Shown here one piece after another: positions 1-5,731 of a stretch of DNA of 9,308 bases; the stretch's first letter is position 1; each line of letters opens with the position of its first letter. The notes under the pieces were generated by a model. The model had not been told where the DNA came from. It did no database searches and was given only the letters and a program-made list of their open reading frames with translations. The translations under genes and the position numbers were made by a program. The stretch is from positions 1 through 9,308 of the forward strand of contig JADLCW010000178.1 of NCBI GenBank assembly GCA_020847015.1. Reading direction: 5' to 3'. This stretch comes from Thermomicrobiales bacterium. GTDB taxonomy: Bacteria > Chloroflexota > Chloroflexia > Thermomicrobiales > UBA6265.

Positions 1-37
1 CGCAGTCCCCGCACCGCTCGCCGCACATGAGCCCTAA

Positions 38-313
38 ACTCCGACGGCCACGACGCCGACGACGCCCCCGCCCGGGGCCGGTGTCGTTGCCGCTCAGCGC
101 CCTGCGCGATCGGGGTCGGCCCCCGCAGCAGCTTCCGACGAGAGCGCGGCCGAAAATGCGGCCGCGGAATCCCCGACCGCCCGGGGCGTCAGTTGGGCGC
201 CGCCTCTGGATCCGGCCATAGTCGATCCGGAGTCGCCCGAACCGGCGACAATATCCACCGCCGGCGGGCCGCTGCCGCGGCGACGCTTCCTGCGCCGCGA
301 CCGGGCGGCCGAG
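38..313 (+). other. Open, coding-like 5' extension of the baseplate-J-like gene
   Basis: This stretch stays open in the same frame as the gene that follows, from just after an in-frame TAA at 35-37. Its third codon positions are overwhelmingly G or C, like the confirmed genes here. The conceptual product is a Pro/Ala/Thr-rich segment followed by an acidic one, which would suit a disordered cytoplasmic tail before the membrane helix. It has no in-frame ATG, GTG or TTG before the TTG at 314, and that TTG has no Shine-Dalgarno. An ATG at 27 lies in a neighbouring frame; one extra A in the AAA run at 36-38 would fuse it to this frame. I read it as the true N-terminal coding part with its start obscured by an indel or a non-canonical start. 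This is inference. Confidence 0.5.
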
Positions 314-1567
314 TTGCCGCTGGCCGTGCCGGACTCGGCCCCGACCGGCGAGGACGAGCAGATCGGGCCGACCTTTTTTGACATTGTCGATCGCCGTCAT
401 GGCGGCGGCTCCCGGTTCCCGCGCACGGTCGTGCTTGCGCTCGCACTCGTGGCGGCGGTGGCGGCAATCGCGTTCCTGGTTTCCCTACTGGCGCCTCGCG
501 CCACGGTGGCGCTCACCCTGGAAACGATCCCGGTGCAGGGGATCGTTCGTTTCGATGTCACCGATTCCGGGCAGCCGCTCGATGGCGGATCGGGTCTCGC
601 CATCCCCGCCACGCCGGTCGAACTCACCCTCGCCATCGAGCAGACGTTGCCCACCACCGGTCAGCGCGCCGAACCGGATGGCGTGGCGACGGGCGTCGTG
701 CGCTTTGCCAATCCCGCGCCCGATCCGGTGAAGATCGCCGCCGGCGCGACGCTCACCACCGGCGGCGGCCATGCGTTTACTTTGATCGATGGAGTTGAGG
801 TTCCCGGCGCGGACCCAACTACCGGTCAATCCGGTTTCGCCGATGGACAGGTGCGCGCGACCGAGGCAGGATCGGGCGGCAACGTCGACATCGGCGAGAT
901 CGGCGGTCGGCTGGAAAACGGCGTTTACTACAGTAATCGCGAGGCGGCCACCGGCGGCGGCAGCGATCGCGCCGTGTCAGTCGTGGCCGCGGCGGATCTG
1001 GCGGCGCTCGACGCGCAAACCGAAGAAGCCTTGCGCGCCCAGGCGCTGACGTTGGCGGAGCAACAATTGCCGGAAGGTGCGCGAGCGCTCCCCGAGAGTC
1101 TCGCCGTCGTCTCCACCGACGATCGATACAGCGCCAAGGAAGGCGAGGACGCATCCCAAGTGACGCTGCGGCGACAGCAGAAGGTGCGCGTGCTCTCCTT
1201 CGATCCCGCGGCGGCGCTGCAGGATGCGCGCACGCATCTGCCGGAAGCGTTCGCCGCCGAAATTCCCGAAGGGTTCGCGGTGGACCCCGCCAGCGTCCGT
1301 TTCGGCGAGGTGCAGCAGGATGCCGCACAGGGCGCCGCGGGAGCCAGCTACACCGTGGCGACCACCGCCGAGGCGGCGGCGGATTTCGATGACGCCGATG
1401 CCCGCGCCCTGGCCGAACGATTGGCGGGGACCGACAACGCCGAAGCGGAAACGATCGTGCGCGAGACACCCGGAGTGGTCGGGTTCGCGATCGAATACCG
1501 ACCTGGCTGGCTGCTGCGCCGCATGCCGAAGGATGCCGGCCGCATCGCCGTCGAGACGACTCCGTGA
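314..1567 (+). CDS. Baseplate J/gp47-like domain membrane protein
   Basis: This is a 417-aa product if begun at the TTG at 314, the first canonical start in frame; the real N-terminus is probably further upstream. One strongly hydrophobic helix (about residues 38-60) follows an Arg-rich, Pro-containing stretch, predicting a single-pass protein with a large outer domain. Residues about 120-250 resemble the Baseplate_J core. They include a beta-rich segment ending in the family's hallmark 'ATEAGSGGNVDIGEI' (182-196), then a Gly-rich turn and an acidic 'TEEALRAQA' helix, as in tail baseplate proteins. No phage genes surround it, so it is unlikely to be a working phage baseplate part. I recall similar single proteins in Chloroflexota genomes, with unknown function. 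Its TGA overlaps the ruvX start by 4 nt, implying translational coupling. Domain assignment is fairly secure; role is unknown. Confidence 0.72.
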   Translation: MPLAVPDSAPTGEDEQIGPTFFDIVDRRHGGGSRFPRTVVLALALVAAVAAIAFLVSLLAPRATVALTLETIPVQGIVRFDVTDSGQPLDGGSGLAIPATPVELTLAIEQTLPTTGQRAEPDGVATGVVRFANPAPDPVKIAAGATLTTGGGHAFTLIDGVEVPGADPTTGQSGFADGQVRATEAGSGGNVDIGEIGGRLENGVYYSNREAATGGGSDRAVSVVAAADLAALDAQTEEALRAQALTLAEQQLPEGARALPESLAVVSTDDRYSAKEGEDASQVTLRRQQKVRVLSFDPAAALQDARTHLPEAFAAEIPEGFAVDPASVRFGEVQQDAAQGAAGASYTVATTAEAAADFDDADARALAERLAGTDNAEAETIVRETPGVVGFAIEYRPGWLLRRMPKDAGRIAVETTP

Positions 1568-2013
1568 GCGGGGCTGGTGGGCGCGCGCTCGCGCTGGATG
1601 TGGGGGAGCGGCGCATCGGGGTCGCCATCGCCGACGAATTGGGATTGATCGCCTCGCCACTGACGATCGTGGCGCGCGGCTCCGATTCCCTGGCTGAGAT
1701 CGCCGCGCTGGTCGAAACTCGAGGCGTCGACACGGTGGTGGTGGGGTTGCCGACCGGCATGTCCGGCCGGGAAGGCCCACAGACGGCCGCCACCCGCCGC
1801 TTTGCCGATGAGTTGGCTACGGTGCTGCCGGAGGCGATCCACGTCGTGTTTTGGGACGAGCGGCTTTCCACCGCCATTGCCGACCGCGCCCTGCGCGACC
1901 GCAAGGCGTCCCGCGCCGACCGCCGCGACCAGCGCGATGCGATTGCTGCGGCAGTGATCCTCCAGGGATGGCTGGATGCCGCACGGGCGCGCGAGCGGCG
2001 CGGTCGGGGGTGA
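1564..2013 (+). CDS. ruvX: RuvX/YqgF-type Holliday junction resolvase (16S pre-rRNA nuclease family)
   Basis: This 149-aa protein has the usual length of the YqgF/RuvX family, RNase H-fold nucleases linked to Holliday junction resolution and to maturation of the 16S rRNA 5' end. It acts in the cytoplasm. The family motifs are all visible: 'LALDVGERRIGVAIAD' with catalytic Asp12, 'VVVGLPTGMSGREG' (58-71), 'WDERLST' with Glu99, and the C-terminal 'DQRDAIAAAVILQGWLD' with the third acidic residue at Asp125. The GTG start at 1564 overlaps the TGA of the upstream membrane-protein gene (GTGA), so the two are probably translated from one mRNA by coupling; there is no clear independent ribosome binding site. 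The C-terminus is Arg-rich. Nothing suggests loss of activity. Confidence 0.93.
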   Translation: MSGAGGRALALDVGERRIGVAIADELGLIASPLTIVARGSDSLAEIAALVETRGVDTVVVGLPTGMSGREGPQTAATRRFADELATVLPEAIHVVFWDERLSTAIADRALRDRKASRADRRDQRDAIAAAVILQGWLDAARARERRGRG

Positions 2014-2052
2014 TCGTGGAGGCGGCCCGCTCCGGCGCGGGATAGGGCGCCG

Positions 2053-2058
2053 TATACT
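2053..2058 (+). promoter_or_regulatory. Candidate -10 box (TATACT) ahead of the c-di-AMP receptor gene
   Basis: A TATACT hexamer stands out in the GC-rich gap between ruvX and the c-di-AMP receptor gene and matches five of six TATAAT positions. No good TTGACA-like box lies 16-18 bp upstream. It would place a transcription start near 2065 and a leader of about 100 nt. Assignment rests on the hexamer and its intergenic position only. Confidence 0.4.
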
Positions 2059-2122
2059 CGCCGGGCCGAAGAGCAACGGCGGCGATGGCCGGAGGGGTGG
2101 GCCGGAAGAACGGTTCGACTGG

Positions 2123-2139
2123 AGCCGGCGCAGCCGGTT
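2123..2139 (+). promoter_or_regulatory. Small hairpin in the leader of the c-di-AMP receptor gene
   Basis: AGCCGGC (2123-2129) and GCCGGTT (2133-2139) can pair as a 7-bp stem with one G-U pair and a 3-nt loop. It ends 23 nt before the ATG at 2163. No U-tract follows, so it is not an intrinsic terminator. Hairpins of this size also arise by chance in GC-rich DNA. Confidence 0.25.
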
Positions 2140-2162
2140 GAGGATGGAATGGACGTGGCCGG

Positions 2163-2453
2163 ATGAAAAAGCTCATCATCAGCGTCATCCAGAACGAGGT
2201 GGCGGACGTGGTCGTCGACGCGCTGCTGGAGGCCGAGTTCCGGGCAACCCGGCTGGCGAGCACCGGCGGCTTCCTGCGCCGCGGCAACACCACCTTGCTC
2301 ATCGGGGCAGATGAGGATCAGGTCGACCAGGTGCTCGACCTCGTGCGACAAAACGCGCGATCCGGCATGGCTCCGGGCGACGCCGGCGACGCCGCCATGA
2401 CTGCCGCCGCCACGGTGTTCGTGCTCGATCTCGAGGAATACCAGCGCCTCTGA
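2163..2453 (+). CDS. darA: Cyclic-di-AMP receptor, DarA/PstA (DUF970) family
   Basis: This 96-aa small signalling protein has a PII-like fold and, in its family, binds the second messenger cyclic di-AMP as a trimer in the cytoplasm. The sequence matches closely: a beta strand 'KKLIISVIQNE', then the ligand-binding stretch 'FRATRLASTGGFLRRGNTT' (about residues 28-46) with the invariant TGGFL and GNTT, then a beta strand with an acidic turn (IGADEDQVDQV), and a C-terminal 'ATVFVLDLEEYQRL' strand typical of the family. Length is slightly below the Bacillus protein (about 109 aa), with a shorter loop before the last strand. The ATG has only a weak purine-rich SD about 9 nt upstream. It lies 149 nt after ruvX with its own candidate promoter. 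What it controls here cannot be read from the window. Confidence 0.93.
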   Translation: MKKLIISVIQNEVADVVVDALLEAEFRATRLASTGGFLRRGNTTLLIGADEDQVDQVLDLVRQNARSGMAPGDAGDAAMTAAATVFVLDLEEYQRL

Positions 2454-2540
2454 CTGGGCGCGCCACGAGCGCGAGCTCATCGCCAAGCCGCATCCGCATC
2501 TCGCTGAGGCCGCCGCTCGTGCGGCGTCCGGAGACGGCGG

Positions 2541-2546
2541 TACACT
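2541..2546 (+). promoter_or_regulatory. Candidate -10 box (TACACT) of a leaderless histidine kinase mRNA
   Basis: TACACT lies in the 100-nt gap before the kinase, with exactly 7 nt between it and the ATG at 2554. At that spacing transcription would begin at or next to the A of the ATG, as in leaderless genes of Actinobacteria and Deinococcus. No Shine-Dalgarno is present and no clear -35 box is visible. Confidence 0.45.
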
Positions 2547-2553
2547 CCGAGAC

Positions 2554-4170
2554 ATGAGCGACGACGCATCTCCCGCGGCCTTCCGCCAACCCGACCGACC
2601 CGAGCCGGAGTCGGTCGATGGCGCTTTGCGCGATCCCGGGCGGCTGGCGGTGCTGCGGCGCACGATGCTGCTCGATGCGCCGGCTCAAGAGGCCTTCGAT
2701 CGCCTGAGTCGGCTGGCGACAATCGCGCTTGGTGTTCCGGTTTCGCTCATCTCGCTCGTCGACGCCGACCGCCAGGTGTTCACCGGCGCCGCCGGGTTGC
2801 CGGAGCCGTGGGCCTCGGCGCGGCAGACCCCGCTCACCCACTCGTTCTGCAAGCATGTCGTCGCGACCCGGGCTCCACTCGTCGTCGAAGATGCGCGGTT
2901 GACCCCGCTGGTGGCCGACAACCTCGCCATTGCCGACTTGGGCATCATCGCCTACGCCGGCACGCCGCTGATTACCGCCGACGGCTACGTGCTCGGTGCG
3001 CTCTGCGCCGTCGACACCGCGCCGCGCGCCTGGACGGAGCGCGATCTGACGATTCTCGCCGATCTCGCGCTCCTCGCGGTGCGGGAGATCGAACTGCGCG
3101 CCCGAGAGACGACGTTGGCGCAGCACGCGCGGTTGCTCGACGAAGCGTACGACGCCATCTTCGTTTGGAACTGGGATGGTCCGATCGTCTACTGGAATCG
3201 CGGAGCCGAGCGTCTCTATGGCTACCCGGCGGACCAGGCGATCGGCCGGGTCAGCCACGACTTGCTGTGCACCGCTCATCCACGAGCGACGCCGGAATTT
3301 CTCCGTGAACTGGAGCGCGACGGCATCTGGGAAGGTCGACTGCGCCACAATCACCGCGATGGGCGCACCCTGACGGTGGAGTCCCGACAGGTGCTGCTGC
3401 GCGAGCCAACCGGCTGGGTCGTGCTCGAGATCAACCGCGATGTGACCGAGCGCGTCCGCGCCGAAGAGGATCGCACCGTGATGCTCGGCACGCTGGCTCA
3501 CGATGTGAAAAACCCGCTGGGGGCCATCAAGGGGTACGCCCAACTGTTGCGCCGCCAACTCCGCAAGAGCGCGCCGAACCTGGAGCGCCTGGAATCCGGT
3601 CTGGACGGGATCGAGAGCGCGGCCGACCGCGCCACCGCGCTGCTCGACGCCATGCTCGATGCGGCGCGCCTGGAAGCGGGTCGGCCGCTGGATCTGCACC
3701 CGACCCCGACCGACCTCGTTGAACTGGCGCGGCAGGCCGCCGCCGAAACGCGGCGCACGACGACCGCGCATCAGGTGCGGGTGGAATCGAACGTGGAGGT
3801 GCTGGTGGGCGAGTGGGACCGTCTTCGCCTGCAGCGAGTGCTCGCCAATTTGCTCTCGAATGCCGTCAAATACAGTCCTGATGGGGGTGAGATCGTCGTG
3901 CGGGTAGCGCGTGTCGAAACCGGGAGCGCTGTCTGGGCGGAGCTTTCCGTCATCGATCGGGGGCTGGGCATTCCGGCCGCCGATCTGCCCGGATTGTTCC
4001 AGCGATTCCGGCGCGGTCACAATGTTGGCAGCATCGGCGGGGCAGGTATCGGGTTGGTGGGGACACGGCAGATCGTCGCCCAGCATGGCGGCACGCTGGA
4101 GGTTGAAACCGAGGAAGGGCGCGGCAGCACGTTTACCGCGCGCTTGCCGCTTACCCGGATTGAGAGCTAA
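2554..4170 (+). CDS. Soluble GAF-PAS sensor histidine kinase
   Basis: This 538-aa two-component sensor kinase has no membrane helix or signal peptide, so it should act in the cytoplasm. A GAF domain spans about residues 45-180, including 'SLISLVDADRQVF' and 'THSFCKHVV' with Cys99. A PAS domain spans about 195-300 ('FVWNWDGPIVYWNRGAERLYGY', then a PAC-like 'LEINRDVTER'). The HisKA segment has the H-box 'LAHDVKNPLGAIKGYAQLL' with phospho-acceptor His316. The HATPase_c domain shows the N-box (Asn436 in 'LLSNAVKYSPDGG'), G1 'DRGLGIP', F-box 'LFQRF' and G2 'GGAGIGLVG'. All catalytic boxes look intact. No response regulator is adjacent, so it is an orphan kinase; its signal is unknown, and Cys99 or a bound ligand or flavin cannot be judged from sequence. 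ATG 2554 is chosen because the GAF-preceding helix fits and a -10 box sits just upstream. Confidence 0.92.
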   Translation: MSDDASPAAFRQPDRPEPESVDGALRDPGRLAVLRRTMLLDAPAQEAFDRLSRLATIALGVPVSLISLVDADRQVFTGAAGLPEPWASARQTPLTHSFCKHVVATRAPLVVEDARLTPLVADNLAIADLGIIAYAGTPLITADGYVLGALCAVDTAPRAWTERDLTILADLALLAVREIELRARETTLAQHARLLDEAYDAIFVWNWDGPIVYWNRGAERLYGYPADQAIGRVSHDLLCTAHPRATPEFLRELERDGIWEGRLRHNHRDGRTLTVESRQVLLREPTGWVVLEINRDVTERVRAEEDRTVMLGTLAHDVKNPLGAIKGYAQLLRRQLRKSAPNLERLESGLDGIESAADRATALLDAMLDAARLEAGRPLDLHPTPTDLVELARQAAAETRRTTTAHQVRVESNVEVLVGEWDRLRLQRVLANLLSNAVKYSPDGGEIVVRVARVETGSAVWAELSVIDRGLGIPAADLPGLFQRFRRGHNVGSIGGAGIGLVGTRQIVAQHGGTLEVETEEGRGSTFTARLPLTRIES

Positions 4171-4441
4171 TCGCTGCGAGTCAGCCCGGACTTTCGACGC
4201 GACCCTGTCCACGAGTGGGTTCTGCTGGAGCAACGCGCGCCAGGCATCCCAGCCAACCAGGGGCAACTCTGACCGCCGGAGCGCGCTGTCCCGATCGCCG
4301 GTGAAAACCCTGCTGGGTGGACCCGGTGGGCGCGGCGCGCGAGATGATGCCAGGCAGCGGTGGGGCGGGGGATGCCGCGCGGGCGAGCCGGCGCCGGGAA
4401 CGCCGAACGCCGGCTTCGAAACACGCGCTGCCCGGATGGCG
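4171..4441. other. 271-nt stretch after the kinase with no supported gene
   Basis: This stretch lies between the kinase stop and the 3' end of the minus-strand Cys/His gene. The minus frame across 4170-4310 is open with high third-position GC and a protein-like reading ('ELPLVGWDAWRALLQQ'). However, it has no sensible start and runs on without a stop into antisense of the kinase, so I do not call it a gene. It could be a decayed gene remnant. The only structured element is the inverted repeat at 4386-4415. Confidence 0.4.
4386..4415. repeat. 8-bp inverted repeat downstream of the Cys/His-protein gene
   Basis: AGCCGGCG (4386-4393) and CGCCGGCT (4408-4415) form a perfect 8-bp stem with a 14-nt loop. 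It starts 26 nt beyond the stop of the minus-strand gene ending at 4442, where a terminator would be expected. No T-run follows on either strand, so an intrinsic terminator is only a weak possibility. Confidence 0.3.
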
Positions 4442-4675
4442 CTACAGGGCGGGCTGACTTGCCTGGGCCTGCGGAGCGAACTCGAATCCCTCACAGCCGC
4501 TGATTGGCGACACCCGCAGATGCAACAGTTGGTGGCGCGGGAGACCGCACGGTTCGACGAGATTTTCGGGGGCCTCGTGTTTGAGGCGGATCTGGATCAA
4601 TTGCGGCTCTTGCGGGTTGTTCTGCCCGAAGTGGACGCAGAGGCCGCACTGTCCTTCGTGCAATTGCGCTTCCAT
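4442..4675 (-). CDS. Small Cys/His-rich conserved hypothetical protein
   Basis: This 77-aa protein has no assigned function. It carries 'CGLCVHFG' (Cys10, Cys13, His15), an 'IQIRLKHEAPENLVEPCG' segment with Cys43, and a closing 'HLRVSPISGCEGF' with Cys61. Four cysteines and several histidines in conserved-looking surroundings suggest a small metal-binding fold, probably zinc; this is inference. I have the impression of similar short proteins in other bacteria but cannot name a family. The ATG at 4675 is supported by a strong AAAGGAG Shine-Dalgarno (4686-4692) 10 nt upstream, on the matching strand. It lies 247 nt beyond the dehydrogenase stop on the same strand, so it may be the last gene of that run or have its own promoter. 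The opposite-strand frame here also looks open but lacks a ribosome binding site. Confidence 0.72.
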   Translation of the reverse strand: MEAQLHEGQCGLCVHFGQNNPQEPQLIQIRLKHEAPENLVEPCGLPRHQLLHLRVSPISGCEGFEFAPQAQASQPAL

Positions 4676-4685
4676 CGCCGGTGTG

Positions 4686-4692
4686 CTCCTTT
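4686..4692 (-). promoter_or_regulatory. Strong Shine-Dalgarno of the small Cys/His-protein gene
   Basis: AAAGGAG on the minus strand lies 10 nt before the ATG at 4675. It is one of the best ribosome binding sites in the window and decides both strand and start for this small gene. Confidence 0.7.
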
Positions 4693-4922
4693 CCAGTCGG
4701 CGGCCGTCGCCGCCGATGCCGACGGAGGCGCAAGCATCGTGCCGCCCGCGCGGCCGCGACGAGCGCGCGAACGCGATCGCCCGACGCTACGTGCCGGCGG
4801 AGCCGGGGGAGTCATCCGCGATCGAATGGAGCGGCATCATCAGTGGGGAGACCGACTGCCCGGTACGCCCCGTCGGCGAAACGGCGGCGCGGGCGCCGAT
4901 TCACCGACGAGATCAGTCCACC

Positions 4923-5708
4923 TCAGATCGGGGGCAGAGTGAGCATCCAGCCGCCATCCACGAAGTAACTACCGCCGGTACAGTAGCTGGCAGCGTCGGA
5001 GCAGAGGAACAGCACCATGGCCGCGATGTCGGCCGGTTGACCGATGCGGCCGAGCGGGATCTGCGCCTCGGCGTCGGCGAGAAACACCGCGTCGTCGATC
5101 GCCTGCTGATTCATCGGCGACAGGATCATGCCGGGAGCGACGGCATTGACCGTGATCTGATGTGCGGCCAACTACAGCGCCAGCGAGCGGGTGAAGTTGC
5201 GCAGCCCCCCCTTGCTGGTGTTGTAGGGCGCCGTGCCGGGAACGTTGCACGCGTCCTGGTGGACGCTGGTGATATTGATGATCCGGCCGCCCTCGCCGCG
5301 CGCGATCATGCGACGCGCGGCCTCGGCCGCGCAATAGAATGGCCCGTCGAGATTGGCGGCCAGCAGATCCTGCCATTCCTCCGGAGAGAGGTCGATAACC
5401 CGCTTCGTCGGGCCGCTCTGACCGGCATTATTGACCAGCGCATCGATCGGCCCGGCGGCGCGATCGAAGGCGTCGAACAGATCGGCCACGGCTCCGGGGT
5501 CGGCCACGTCGGCCGGCAGCAGCACGGCCCGCCCGCCGGTGGTTTCGATCTGTCTGGCAGCCGCCTTGGCGCCGGGCTCATCGGTGCGATAGTTGATCCC
5601 CACCACCGCTCCGGCCGCTCCGAACGCCTCGGCGATGCCCCGCCCGATGCCCTTGCTGGCCCCGGTGACCAGCACCCGCTTTCCAGTGAAATCGAACTGC
5701 GCCGTCAT
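4923..5708 (-). pseudogene. Short-chain dehydrogenase/reductase gene interrupted by one in-frame TAG
   Basis: The reading frame encodes a 261-residue classical SDR, like glucose 1-dehydrogenase or 3-oxoacyl-ACP reductase in size, and would use NAD(P)(H). The Rossmann motif 'TGASKGIG' (15-22), 'NNAG' (93-96), Ser148, and Tyr162/Lys166 in 'YNTSK' are all intact. 'INITSVH' recalls the glucose dehydrogenase group, but the substrate is unknown. Codon 179 (5172-5174) is TAG, where relatives usually have Glu in 'LALELA'. Homology resumes at once in the same frame ('ITVNAVAPGM', then 'DGGW' near the end) up to TGA at 4923. A single G-to-T change (GAG to TAG) explains it. The stop leaves the catalytic residues but removes the C-terminal substrate and oligomer region, so the 178-aa product is probably inactive. 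TAG ends other genes here, so recoding is unlikely. The ATG at 5708 has a purine-rich SD and lies 23 nt after the exporter. Confidence 0.82.
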
Positions 5709-5731
5709 CACCTCTCCCTCTCCATGCGGGG

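Noticed and set aside
314..1567. Prophage or contractile injection system suggested by the baseplate-J-like domain
   Set aside because: No other tail, sheath, tube, capsid, integrase or lysis genes are present; the protein has its own membrane anchor and is coupled to ruvX.
819..2663. 614-codon minus-strand open frame over the baseplate-like, ruvX and receptor genes
   Set aside because: Arg/Ser/Pro-rich composition with no motif, opposite to three well-supported genes.
2299..4494. 731-codon minus-strand open frame antisense to the kinase
   Set aside because: The plus strand has complete histidine kinase motifs; the minus frame shows no family motif and is a GC-driven shadow.
3911..4942. Plus-strand frame giving a protein-like segment around 4437-4700
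   Set aside because: It overlaps the minus-strand Cys/His gene, which has a strong SD and a Cys/His pattern; the plus frame lacks a ribosome binding site and runs far past the likely end.
5172..5174. Pyrrolysine or other recoding of TAG
   Set aside because: TAG terminates the exporter and the small Cys/His gene in the same window, relatives usually have Glu at this site, and no recoding element is visible.
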